Below, in pieces: positions 34,677-46,275 of a stretch of 64,000 nt of DNA (position 1 is its first letter; each line of letters starts with the position of its first letter). The notes under the pieces are model-generated. The model had not been told where the DNA came from. It was given only the letters and a program-made list of their open reading frames with translations, and searched no databases. Where the stretch lies: contig CM041465.1 in NCBI GenBank assembly GCA_023213395.1, positions 1,302,001 through 1,366,000 on the forward strand, given 5' to 3'. The stretch is from Cycas panzhihuaensis. Its lineage: Eukaryota > Cycadophyta. Position numbers and translations under genes: made by a program.

Positions 34677-36043
34677 TGAAATACTTACTAAAAGGCCATC
34701 CCTTTTTGGGATTTATAAGGGATAGAGTAAAGTGTAGCATGGTCATCTCTCCACCACTTACATAGCTACCCCTTCTCATTCTTACATAGTAGTTTGTATT
34801 TTAGGTAGTTTTCCATCTCTTTTGGCTTTGTTTGGCTATGGTTTAGTCCTTCTTATGTGTTGTTTCTCTTCCTTTATTTGTTTGAAGGGAAAGGATTAGG
34901 AAAGATTGATCAACTAAAAAAAAAATAGTCATTTTGAGGCAGATTCATGTAACAAGAAATAAGTTTTGATTCCTAAGTTTTATGGTTTGCTTGGTTTCAA
35001 TCTTGAGTTTACTTTCTCTTCCATACAAAAAAAAAAAAAATCTTTGAAGTTTTGAATAGTAAGTGTATGTTTGACTTTTCAAATTATTAAAGATTCAAGG
35101 ATCCTTTTGGAGTCTTTCTTACTCTAATCGAGATAGAATCTTTAAAGCTAATATCTTGTATGAGGGTTGTTATTTAGATTTGTTATTTGCATATAACCTC
35201 AAAGGTCTGAAAAATCATTTAAAATAGTAGTAACATATTTTTGAAATCTCTCTCTTTTGCATCATAGATCATTCCATCAAAGAAATGGTTGCATGTGTAC
35301 AAGATGAAATCTTCTAACTAGCATTATATGTTATTAATTTATTTGAGAGCTTGCATAAATAATCACATAGTGTATTGCACTTCTTGGTAGTATCATTCCT
35401 CTCATTATAATATGTGCATATTGCATGTAGAAGGATAATTTTATATTTACACTTGTATCTCTCATCTTTAAAGAAAAAAGAGACACAAAAAATACATTGC
35501 ATGCATATAGTTCTAGTTTTTTCCCTTGCTTGTTAATTAAAGGCAAAGTAGGCCTTTTAGTTTTATAGATTGCCTTCATTTATTTTGTTTTGTTTTGTTA
35601 AGCATAACACAAAAAAAAAAAAAAAAACACATAGAAAATAAAACTAAAGGACCCCCAAAAAAAGAAGAAGAAAATAAAACAAGAAAGATAATTCTTCCAT
35701 TTACTTATCCTTTCCTATATCTAAGTACAACTCAAAAAGTTGAAAAGGTCATACAAAAGGAGTCCCTAAGAAGGATATTTAAAATATTATTAGAGTAGTT
35801 CTAAAACTAGAACTCCTACACTTAGTTGTGTAGGTTAGTGGATTCTACCATCCCCCTTGAATCTAAGCCTTTCATCACATTCTTCATCCATATCTTATTA
35901 GATAACATAACTTGGTGAAGACTCCTTCTTAGGAGTTGGGGAAAGGTGGTTACTTAGGTATTCTTGAACCTCATATCTCCTAATTCCAATTGACATAAAG
36001 GAAACACCCCATTGATTGAGAGATATCTAGTTTAGGTCTACCT

Positions 36044-37269
36044 GGGAAGATGCCATCTTTCTAGCAACCATACTAGGGAACTATCATTTATTTTCTTTTA
36101 AAGTAATGGAAACTACAAAACCTACTCTTAGGCACTCTTTGAGCCTCCAAGGCCTTCCACTGGATTCTCAAGTATACCCTTCACACTTTGATCATGAAGT
36201 CTCATCATCTTATATTGAATCTTTAGAACTTCAAGCACAAGACATTTATGTTTATCCTCTTGAAAATTTAACTTAATTATACAACATAGCAGTGGAATAA
36301 GGATATTTTGAACCTTCTCAATACCCTAGTAATCCTTCTTTTATAGATCCCTCTTTTACATAAGAAGAACCACCTTCTAACCAACCACATCCATCTTTCT
36401 TTGAACTGATTCTCACTACGATTCCTACTCCACTATACATACTCAATTACTAAGATCCATTTTACCTGGAGACTCATACCATGATGTCCCTACAAAAATA
36501 TTTTTATATTGATCCTCTAGGTGAGGATTATGAGTCAATAGAAGTTGAACCTCCACTTGATGCCATTCAGCCTCCTTGCCCTTCGACCCTCCTTCACATA
36601 GACCTTCATCATGATCCCATTCCCCTCCTTTAGAGGAAATGGATGACCATAGGTCAAATCATTTTCAACCTTACCATTATCCTCTTAGGTAGTAGGTTCG
36701 GATCCACTCTCCTCATGCCATTCTCTCTACCCATGGAGATACTACCATTGTTTTTACTTATAGCAACCCTAGTGCCTATCATATACCTACTTCTAGTTAA
36801 ATGGTTATGCCTTTGCCTAGTTTGAGACCTATTCATTCTTACACCACTAGAGTTTCCCCTTCTCATGCTATTTCTTCTACCACTCAATTACCTCCTCATA
36901 CATCATATATGATTTTATCTCATGGTGTTAGACCTTGCCCACCATCTCTTAGGGTGTATAACATAGTTCCTTCTTCATAACATGTTTCTTATACTCATTC
37001 CATTTATCCTCATGCTTCAGCTAGTCAATCATAAGCCTTGAGAGCTTTTGATCCTTCTTCTTCCTCATACATTAGTAGACCTACTGCACAAGCTAATCCT
37101 TTTACTACTTTTATTCCAATCTTTCCATAATATCCCATACCCTAAACCAACTCTGTCATTAACCCTATAGCATGGTTTAATCCCCCTTCTATTTTTCTAT
37201 CTCATGATGCTTTACAACCACAATAATAATAATTATAACAACATGTTCATTCATCTAATCTACATCCAT
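36044..37269 (+). other. Element B leader and N-terminal gag region, decayed
   Basis: There are only short frames with many stops. The sequence looks coding-derived (proline, serine and tyrosine-rich translations), but no domain is identifiable. Confidence 0.4.
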
Positions 37270-37930
37270 CTTCCTTGACTCAACATTCTACTATGTTGAG
37301 GACAAGGAGGCCCTTTCTTAACTATATGAAGTCTCTATTCCCATATGATATCATTTTATCACCTATACCTCTTTTTCTTCTTGAGTTGCCTAAAATTTCT
37401 AGTGACTCTTCTTAGGATCCTACTTCCTATATATAGGCATTCATACTTGCTTTTATAAATTTCATGCCATATGATTATGTCATGATACACATGTTCCCTA
37501 AATTATTTTAAGGCAATGCCTTGAAGTGGTTTTACCATGTCTCCTTAGCTTCTATCATCTTGTTCCAATAATTAGTTGGCTTTCTTATCAACTACTTTAA
37601 TGTAGCAAGGCCATTTGAATCAGGTATTAAATCTCCATTAGCCATTAAGTAGAACCATGATGAGACCTCAAGGGACTTTGTTAGAAGATTGCAAGACAAG
37701 GTACATGACTATCACTCACACCTTGATCCTAGCTTACTATTTGATTTGTTTACCAATGCATTGAGGACCCATGTTCATTTAGAAGTCCTAAAACTTTGTT
37801 CTCAAATGTACAAAGAAGCAGTTGATCAATACTTAGCCTTAGAAACATTTAAAATTTAGGTAGGTATCAAGAAGGTTGGGAAACCTATGCCTTCTAAAGA
37901 ACTAGTTTAAACTACAAAGGCTTCCTATCT
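37270..37930 (+). pseudogene. gag fragment of element B
   Basis: One frame reads 'ALKWFYHVSLASIILFQ' (about 37525-37570), then 'FLINYFNVARPFESGIKS', 'NHDETSRDFVRRLQDKV' (about 37651-37705) and 'LEVLKLCSQMYKEAV'. This is the retrotransposon gag core and aligns block by block with element A at 80-430. In-frame stops occur near 37570, 37650 and 37858. Confidence 0.8.
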
Positions 37931-38683
37931 TAAACCTACTTATGATCACTTGACTTCTTTAATTAGATCATTAGAGCATGCGATAAATACTAAGTTACAT
38001 GTTGATGGTTCTTCTCAAGGTCAACCTTCATAGGAGACCAAAGTTATTCATCTCACTAAAGAAAGGAAGAAACAAGCTCCTCCCCCACCTCCTCCTCCCT
38101 TCAAAAAGATAAAATGATGCTCATACAATCAAATTGATGCATATGATTGAAGTGAGTGTCACATTATTCAAAACACATCCTAGAGGATCAATCAAACCAC
38201 TCATCTAAGTCATCTCAAGACCAAATGATCCATAAGGATCTATTGCCTCAATATAATGAGAAAATAAGTAAAGATGATAAAGGCAAGGAAAAGTAGGTCC
38301 AATATGATGACGATGAACCTTCAAGTTTTAATTTATCAAAGAAGACTACCACTCCCTCAAATGCTCCAACAAAAAGAACTAATAATCAATCTTGCTCACC
38401 TCCTAAAGTTGGGGACACTAAGAGAACTGTAAACATGGTAGATACCATAAAGAGTGCAGGTTCGTCTAAATTATCTGATGATTTGATGGAAAGGAATCAT
38501 GACTCTTTACCTTTAGTAACCCCTAGTCTTATCAAGTTTAGGTCCATTCCCTCCAATATAAAAGATGGATCTTTCTCTTTAGTAGAAGAATTAAAGACTA
38601 TTCCAGCAGACATATTAGTTATCGTTTTGCTAAAGTGTTGCCCAAAGTAATGTTAGCTCTTATTTGATGCATTGTGAGTTCTT
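37931..38683 (+). other. Gag-protease linker of element B
   Basis: Proline- and lysine-rich remnant, then an open frame at 38435-38650 containing 'FSLVEELKTIPADILVIVLL'. This matches the linker of element A near 1185-1300, so it is conserved element coding sequence of unknown function. Confidence 0.55.
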
Positions 38684-39130
38684 ATGGTAGTTTCTTCACC
38701 CACCTCCATGCTTTCTTTTGACCTAGCTATCTTGTCTAGTCATTTTGCACATGCGTTGAATGACATACCTCTATTTTGCATCAAGATTATAAAGGATGAC
38801 GTCAATATTAAGCGAGTTATTATTGACAAGGGATCATCTGTCAATGTAATCCCTCTTCATCTGAATAAGGATTTTGAGATCTCTATTTTTTATCCATGTA
38901 AGTAGATTTTCCAAGGATATGATAAGAACTAGAAAGTGCCCTGAGGTTAAGTCACTCTTCCTCTTATGTTAGAAGAAAAGATAATTCTTACTAAGCTTAC
39001 CATTATCGACCTAAACTTAAAGTATAGTATTCTTTTGGGTAGACCATGGATTATCCAAATCTTAGTAGTTTATTCCTCCCTTTTCGGTGAACTTAAATTC
39101 ATCCATGAGGGATAATTAAAATTATCAAGC
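38684..39130 (+). pseudogene. Aspartic protease fragment of element B
   Basis: 'NIKRVIIDKGSSVNVIPLHL' (about 38802-38861) is the active-site block, with D-K-G in place of D-[GST]-G. 'YSILLGRPWII' (about 39025-39055) is the C-terminal motif and 'GELKFIHEG' follows. A stop near 38904 interrupts it. The order and spacing equal those of the element A protease. Confidence 0.8.
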
Positions 39131-40310
39131 AAGCGCTAGAACCCATTAAATAATCACATCCTCTTATTGAGACCTTTTCAAAACCTGGTGAATCCTCAAA
39201 CTCTTCAGAGTACTTCTTTCAATCACTTGGTTTAGGTCAATACTTTGTTATTGAAGCCCCTTCTACTTACCCAAAAGTAAAGGATGTGGACTTAGTTGAG
39301 ATTATGCCTTTGTCAACAAGCTCCCCATCTATTCTTATTCCTTCAAACTCAACTAATTGGTCTTTAGTTTCTTCTTCTTCTTTTATTTCTCATGAAGAAA
39401 TTGCTTCTCATTCTATCGTATCTCATCGAGGTTTATCCCTAGCTAGGCTTATTAGCATAAATTCCTTCCCTCCTATGTAGGCTCATTTCTCATAAGTTTT
39501 GTGCTGACCCTTAGGGGTAAATGTAGTGGTTCCTCATGTTACTAGTCTTTCAGTGACTACATCCTCGATTTCAGTTACACATAATTTATGCGTTCATAAC
39601 CCCTCTCATTCTTATTTCTTTAAGATATAGTTGAATAGACATGAAAGGAAGATATTGTTGCATCAACACTTAGATTTAAAATCATAGGGTGAAGTTATTG
39701 ATTCACTTGATACAGGTTAAAATAACGATAATATGTCTACTAGAGTATGGGAAGTTAACTCAATCTCCATTATTTCTTTCCTTTCCCATCCTCATATAGA
39801 TCCTTCTTCATCTTCTATCATCCTAATATTTTTGTCTGACTGAGAGTGTAGTGTGAATCATCAAGAATTTAACCAAACTTTTACTTCAGTTTGGGAGTTT
39901 GTTAATATGCCCATTTTCTTTTTTTATGTTTCTTCAATCATTGAGTTTATTCCTACTTATCCAAACTCGTTGGTTGATCCTCTTTTATCTTTCATACCCC
40001 TCTCTCTATCTACCTTTCAATCTAAAAATCTTCTCCTCATCAATCTCTTCTACTTGGACCACTTTGAAGATGATGAGGTGATTATAGAGCATCTAGTAGG
40101 TTTATCTCTTGGTTTCCTTAATGGACATTATAAGTTGGGTTTTTCAAAAGTTATAGTTAATCATTCTCAACCCAAGGAGCTTATTTCTTTAATAGAGCCT
40201 ACCCCTCCTCATTTTGAGGAAGGAAACATGATGCTTATGGAACAAACCATTGATGTAGACTCAGAGATATGAGATGTTCCTAGAATTATCAAGTTGGAAG
40301 CTAGTTGCAC
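39131..40310 (+). other. Protease-RT linker of element B
   Basis: It includes an open frame at 39853-40272 (139 codons) with 'LDHFEDDEVIIEHLVGLSLG', which is homologous to the element A linker at about 2285-2340. The rest is serine-rich with several stops. No enzyme domain is seen. Confidence 0.55.
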
Positions 40311-41479
40311 TCCCTAAGAGATCACTCATCCATACCCTCCATAATGAGGATAAACTATGGCTCTAGAACTTTTTCTTTTGCCTAATGAGCTAAAATTATG
40401 GGTAAACTCCTCTTCTTTCTGATATTTTCTTACTTTTTACTAAGTATTGTTGTGTTTTTATGAGAGATCCTACTCATGATTATGTAAGTATTTTGCTTCT
40501 TCTAGTATCTGCATTAATTGTGAGGATTCTATCATCATATTTAGATCTTATTCTCTTTTGAGTTTTATACTTAAAGGAGAACTTAGGCCCCTATCCTTAT
40601 TTTATTTTCATCCTAGAAAGAGAAATGCTTTTGTAAACTTTAGGTATTTAGTCATTGGTTAAGACTATATTTCCATTTTATAGTACTCTACCTAGAGGAT
40701 TCCTTTTTGGTCATATATCACCTATTGCCCTTGATCATTTTTCATTATCCTTAGTTCTCTCTATTGATCTTTTGGAGTGGATACTCATTTTCCTATCTTC
40801 CCTTTAGGTTTGGAGACACCATGATTTTAATCTCCTCTTTTCCTACAGTTCAATCCCTAAGGAGGTTATAGATTTTGTTAAAATGGATACATCCTTACTA
40901 TGTTGAGTGAATGAATTTTATAGTTGGATGATTATAACTCCCTTCTCGTAAAAAGAGAAAGAAGTAAAAGTGAAAGCAAACAATAAAATAGAAGCAAAAA
41001 ATTAAAAATTAAAAAAAAAAAAGGAAAATAAAAGAAAAATAAAAGTAAAAATAATAGGAAGAGAGGAAAGTAAAAAGTAAAGTATATTATTGTCAACCTC
41101 TTGTAATCTAGGGCAAGTCGCATGATGGCTTCATCCCCACCTATCTATTTGTAGTTTGGGTTTATTTGGATGAAACATTCAAGATTTTTAGAACTAGTTG
41201 CTTGGGTCCATCATGGCCTTAATTATGATCAAACCTTGCTTTACACCATTACTTGTATTGATCATAACCATTCTAATTATGTTTCTTATTTTTCTTTGCC
41301 ATAGTCAAAATTAATTTTATTTATTACTGTCTCCTTATTGATTGAATCCTTCACCTTTCTCTATTGATCATACCATCTCCAAATTTTGATCCTATTATTT
41401 CTATGGCATTGAGTATATTCACTTATTTTTGCTTGTGTGGTTTATGACTAATTTAAAAGTCCTCTCCTTTTTGTAGGAT
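40311..41479 (+). other. Element B, region where RT should lie; none recognised
   Basis: No RT motif of the MPFGLKNA or Y/F-x-D-D type could be found in any forward frame. A purine-rich A/G stretch lies at about 40950-41090. RT and most of pol are either deleted or beyond recognition by eye. Confidence 0.4.
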
Positions 41480-41780
41480 CTTTTATACCTAGGGAAACTA
41501 ATAATGAAGTTAATAATCTTGCTATTATAGGGGCCTTATCTGATATATCTCACTTTTTTCTTAGACTTATTACTATATATGCCAACTATTAGGTTGTAGT
41601 CTATCAATTGGTTGGGATGTATCAAGTTCATTCTTCACAACTCCTCCTCCTTCATCATTAGGCTTCATTATTATTATCCCTTTTAACGTCAGTTACCATT
41701 CAGTATATACCTCATTTTCTTAACCTTGAAGCTGATGCTCTTGCTTCCTCTATCCTGGATGATCATTTCAATTGACTTTT
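41480..41780 (+). pseudogene. Archaeal-type/second RNase H tail (element B)
   Basis: The translation from about 41480 gives 'NLAIIGALSDISHF', then 'VVVYQLVGMYQVHSSQLLLL' (about 41595-41655) and 'TIQYIPHFLNLEADALASSI' (about 41697-41756). The pattern V.(N/Y)Q..G.Y...(S/N)..L followed by I..IPR..N..ADALA is the C-terminal part of the additional RNase H found in Tat/Ogre elements. Stops remove any function. Confidence 0.6.
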
Positions 41781-41807
41781 ATCTTTTTAGCTAGGGGCAC
41801 CTCACTC

Positions 41808-41905
41808 TAGAATAAGTATAAACTACCACTCTAAAATGAGTATAAACTACTACTCTGTAATGAGTATAAACTACCGCTCTATAATGAGTATAAACTATTA
41901 TCTTG
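41808..41905 (+). repeat. 24-bp minisatellite (4 units)
   Basis: 'CACTCTAAAATGAGTATAAA' plus 'CTAC' is repeated four times with few changes; an isolated further copy lies at about 42404-42427. Confidence 0.9.
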
Positions 41906-42630
41906 GAAAGATTTAGATTCAAGTAGTTTAAAGACTAAGATAATAAGTAGAATATTTAAATGAAGTATTTGAAAGAGATTGACTTATGTGGGAATCTTGG
42001 GTCATGGAAGATCTTGGCAAGGGGCAAGTCCCTAAAAGATTGTTACCCCTGGAAGGAGCCAAAGAGGAATCTAATATACTCAGATGATTGGTTATTTATT
42101 AAGTGAGATTAACTTTTCGTTTAATAAATAATTTATTTTCTTCATGGTACATTATATAAATGTAGATTTTATTCTATGTTTATGTAATTTATTAGGAGTA
42201 TGATGTGAGTTATATGAGTTTCCTTTTAGGAGATTCATATTATTCCATCTTCTAGTTTTCTAAACATCTTACCATTTCTTTTAAATGGTTTTAAATTTAT
42301 AAAAATAGAATAAGTAAACCTTTCACATACTCCCTTTTGTCTTTTATTTATTTTCCAGCTTTTACTCTTTCTCACAATCTTCTTCCTTCCTAAACTATCT
42401 CACTCTGGAATGAGTATAAACTATCATCTACATATCATGGTAAAAATAAAATTAAAAAAAAAAGTATATAACTATAAAAGAACCAAAAAAGTAAAAAATG
42501 ATAAAATTTATTGCACATTTCTTTAGACAATAAAGCTAATAATTGTATCCTATACTCAATCCAAAAAGGGAAATAAGAGAGAAAAAGGGTTTAGAGATAA
42601 GTCATACATAAGCTTTTAAGAAAATGATCG
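41906..42630. other. Element B internal spacer, nothing recognised
   Basis: AT-rich, with no open frame of note and no repeat other than the isolated minisatellite unit near 42404. Confidence 0.4.

Positions 42631-42665
<35 letters not shown>
42631..42665 (+). repeat. Compound (AT)n(AC)n microsatellite
   Basis: About nine AT units are followed by about eight AC units without interruption. Confidence 0.95.
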
Positions 42666-43099
42666 TATGATAACAAATATATAGTACATCTATCACTCAT
42701 GTAACTTATGATACATACTGAGGCTCATAAAATGCCTCGTGTCTCCCTCCTATCTCCCTATATTGTACATGATACACTCATCTTTATGACCCCTAATAAG
42801 GTCCCTCTAGAACACCTAGATCTACTCTCTCCCTCCTACCTGAAGTCTCCATGTATCTAGACTCACCATGAGGGGGAAAGTGGTGTCATCCTTGTTAAAT
42901 AGTGTCACTCGTTGACAGAGTATACCATGCTCCTACCTAAGCCAATGTCATCCTCCACAAGTGTCATCTATCATCCTCACCTGCCTTGAGATCTAGCTCT
43001 CACATCCTTAGTTTTTCCCTTGTGTCCATATAAATATCTCAAACTCAAAGTGTGTGGTTATAATAATCAATATAACATCACAACAGTCTACGATCCACT

Positions 43100-44534
43100 A
43101 TGTTCCATGCTGGCACCTCCTTTGATGTTGGAATGTAAGGGAAGATCACCTCCAATGTCCTCTGTACCTCCCTCAAGGTCACCATCTCATCACCTTCCTA
43201 ATAAAAACATGCAATTCATGATCAGTTCCCTAGAATAAAAGGTTTTCAAAAAGTAAAAGTATGACATGATGCAAAAAAAAAAATTAAATTAAATAACATA
43301 CCTGGTAATCCCCCTCCACCTACTGTCTCTGCACCCATCGCCTCCTCCACTGGTGGTATCTCTCCTCCCTGTGGCTCATGGGGAGCCTCTTGGATAGCCT
43401 TGCCTTCTCCTGCTCCACTCCCTTTGCCTCTACCCTATCTATCCATCGAGCCTAGCTTGATGCTCTATATAGAGCATTCCCTACCCTCCATAAGTGCTCC
43501 ACCCACTCTCCCAAGTACTTGATGGATCCTTCCTTCTCCCCCACTAGATGAGGCACCTTTTCTACCTCTTCATCTTATCTCTCCACCACCCCTGCACCTC
43601 TCCCACCTTAGCCTCCTCTATCTCGCCCTATCCCTTTCCCTCGTCTAGCTATTGGAGCCTCCTCTACTATCACCCTCTTCACAGCATCCATCTCATCATT
43701 TCTCCAAACTAGAAACCCTGCATATGCATATTCCATGAGCTACCTCCTCATCATCCTACTAAGAAGAGGGCTATGTATGCTCCTTGCTATGATAATTAGC
43801 CTATTATGGATTTATGATCTCATATGCCACCTATTCACCCTCGAGTCCATCATCGTCAGCTCTCTTGCCTCACCTCCCAACCTTGTGAGTGGAAAATGAT
43901 CATATAGTCAACACATTAATATACGGATGTATGAGAAGCATCCCCTCCTCATCCTCATAATTCTAGATAACCAGTGGTTGATACTATCTATAATGTACTG
44001 CGCCCATTTAATTTGAATCCCCTGCTCACATCTCCTCACAACTCCTATCCATTAAGTTAAAACCCCCATGAAATTTTAGGTTCTGGATATCTTATAAATT
44101 ATAATCAAAGTAATGATTCTTCAAACCATAGGGATGCCATCTGCTATCTGAATGGCCTTAACTGATATCTCATGTTAGTTGATTTAATTAGCAAATCTTG
44201 TTAGGTACTCACTACATACCATATGGGACTCACCATTAGTCACTCAAATGAGTCTCACTTACTCCCCATGCCAGTTAACTCCTAGGATCCTCTACACATC
44301 TCTTGGAGTGATCTCAATCTCTTTGATGGCTTGTACTCTAAAGATATTACATCTTGGGATCCAATAACTAATGAAGTCATGAAGTATCTCATGATCCATC
44401 ACCAGTTGAGTCGATCCACTTGCCCGTGAAAGCCTACATGCTCTCAAAATCCTCCATCTTGCCTCATTTAACTAGTTAACTAACTCCTCGATAGCCATCC
44501 CCCCATTTTCTCACATCTCTACTTTCTCTAGGGC
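43100..44534 (-). pseudogene. Antisense ORF remnant of element B, with a probable intron
   Basis: On the minus strand a splice-acceptor-like 'CATATGATGCAG' precedes coding-like sequence starting at 44534. It contains 'EIEITPRDV.RILGVNWHGE' (about 44340-44255), similar to the 'F.TP.DV..(I/L)LG(L/I)...G' block of plant mobile domain proteins. A basic, Gly/Arg-rich tail follows. At 43301 a donor GTATGT begins a candidate intron ending in 'TTTATTCTAG' (43230) or 'TTTTTATTAG' (43198). Several stops interrupt the frame. Antisense extra ORFs before the 3' LTR are known for Tat/Ogre elements; the domain call here is tentative. Confidence 0.4.
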
Positions 44535-45280
44535 CTGCATCATATGATAAAGATAATATTAGTCCCTTGGTTTTATTTCAAAAATTTTTTAATTTTAAGA
44601 TTTTTCTAAGTGAAGTTCAAAAGTGTGATCGTACAACTAAAAACATGACTTCATAGTTGAAAAACTATGATTTCATAGTAAAAAATATGACTTCCTTTGA
44701 CCATCCCAAATTGTGAAATAATGTTTTGGGCTCTGTTATCACATTTTCCACTGATTGATCACATTTTTAGTGCAATGCTTATGTTTTTCACATTGCATTA
44801 CTACATTTTTTAATAGCAAATTAAATTTTTTTTTTTAAATACTTTTGACTTATTAGGTATCTAGCTCTCTTCTCTATGCTCTTAATGATGGTCCTCTGGA
44901 GGCAGTCCTCTATCAAAAAGAGCCCCTAAACACCTTGAAAATGAGAGAAATGGCCTTTAGATAACACCTTTTTCCTCCTCCCTCTTATGAAAATGAAATT
45001 TAATTTTTATCACTTTTCTTAATAAAATGAAGGGGCTTTTCTCTTTTTCTAAGGCAAAATTTCCTCCAACATCCATAGAACCTATAAAAGCATACTATAC
45101 TCCTTTTTAATCATCATTATCATCAAAATTTCCTCAAAATGCTATAATCTGCTTATTTTTGCTCCAATAGGTTCAATTATCATTTCTAAATGTATTTACT
45201 TTCTCATGGAGTTTACCGTCCTTTGGAGACATAATCCATCATCTCATATTCATTCCTTTTACTTGGATCATTATCTTAGT
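44535..45280. other. Element B 3' untranslated spacer
   Basis: AT-rich, no gene. Around 44620-44820 a short motif like 'ACATGACTTCATAGTTGAAA' is loosely repeated. Confidence 0.4.
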
Positions 45281-45286
45281 CTCTAA

Positions 45287-45700
45287 AGTCCTCACTTTAA
45301 GCCTTCTTTTACCTATTAATAAGCCTAAACTATGATATGAATAACACTCTAAGCATTCTTTTACCTATTAATAAGCCTAAAGTATGACAGTAATTAAGCT
45401 CTTAACCTTCTTTCACTTGATGATGAGCCTAAACCATGATAGAGTCATGCTCTAAGCCTTCTTTTACCTATTGATGGTCCTAAATTATGATAGGAACCTC
45501 ACCTCAAACCTCCTTTTACTTATGAATGAGCTAAAACTATGATAGGAACTTTGCTCTTAGTCCTTTTTACATGTTAACAAGCTTAAACTATAACAGGGAA
45601 CCCTTAAAAAATGATTGTTAACGAGGTTAAACTAGGATAATCAACCTCTAAAATCCCTCACCATTAATGAGGTTAATCTATGATGGGTTTTCTCTAAAAT
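45287..45700 (+). repeat. 52-bp tandem repeats in element B 3' UTR (about 8 units)
   Basis: 'AAGCCTAAACTATGATA' and its variants occur at 45321, 45373, 45425, 45476, 45528, 45579, 45623 and 45669. The step is 51-52 bp, falling to 44-46 bp in the last two. Units also contain 'CTTCTTTTACCTATTAATAA'. Confidence 0.85.
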
Positions 45701-45810
45701 GTCACTTATTAATTAGCTAATAAACTATGGCAGTCTATCCTTTTTACTTTGGTAAAAAGATTTCCCTCTAATGCATGGTTAAAGAGAGATAAACTATGAC
45801 TAGTGGTATA

Positions 45811-46060
45811 GTAGCAAAGTCCCATCCAGTTTGTGGGTATTTGGTGGTGAAGTCCCATCCAGTTTGTTTGAATTTTGGTAGCGAAGTCCCATCCAGTTTG
45901 TGAGCATTCTTTAGTGATAAATACCCAGTCTTTTTAGGTGAGATTTTTTAGCAATGTTTGATACCCAGTGCTTTTGGGTAGGTTTTTAGTGATGTTAAGT
46001 GCCCAATCCTTTCGAGTAAAAGATATAAATAGTAGTCTTTTAGTAGTAAAAACCCAGTCT
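45811..46060 (+). repeat. 33-bp repeats and related units before the 3' LTR of element B
   Basis: 'AAGTCCCATCCAGTTTGT' occurs at about 45817, 45850 and 45884 (33-34 bp steps). Degenerate units reading 'ATACCCAGTCTTTTTAGGT' continue to about 46060. Confidence 0.8.
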
Positions 46061-46264
46061 TTTTAGGTAGACTTACTAGTGAGAGTTTCTTTTGGTCCTA
46101 TTATTATAGGAAATTTGTTTTTGAGTAGGTCATAGAGCTTCTTTACCTCATCATTCATATACTTCATTTGATTCTTGTCGCATTTGACTAAAAGAACAAT
46201 CACCTTCATCATTGCCACCTATCACCATCCTATCTCTCTTCTTGGAATCAGAGCTTTAGGTGTT

Positions 46265-46275
46265 AAGGGGGTAAA
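46265..46275 (+). other. Polypurine tract of element B
   Basis: AAGGGGGTAAA lies immediately before the TG of the 3' LTR. The matching site is absent before the 5' LTR, as expected. Confidence 0.7.

Larger units (their letters stand above)
30727..36043 (+). repeat. 5' LTR of element B, interrupted at 31697-34681
   Basis: It is collinear with 46276-48915 from 'TTCACCAAAACTTGGCCTTT' to 'GATATCTAGTTTAGGTC'. Without the nested element and one target copy it is about 2.3 kb. The expected TG start reads TA (30727-30728), while the 3' LTR has TG. The inner end is fixed only to within about 15 bp. Sequence just after it, 'AGATGCCATC', could be a decayed TGGCGCC-type primer binding site; this is weak. 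Poly-A runs (about 35026-35039, 35611-35627) are internal to the LTR. Confidence 0.85.

Noticed and set aside
36000-36060. Clear primer binding site of element B
   Set aside because: 'AGATGCCATC' could be decayed TGGCGCC but needs several assumed changes; only mentioned as weak.
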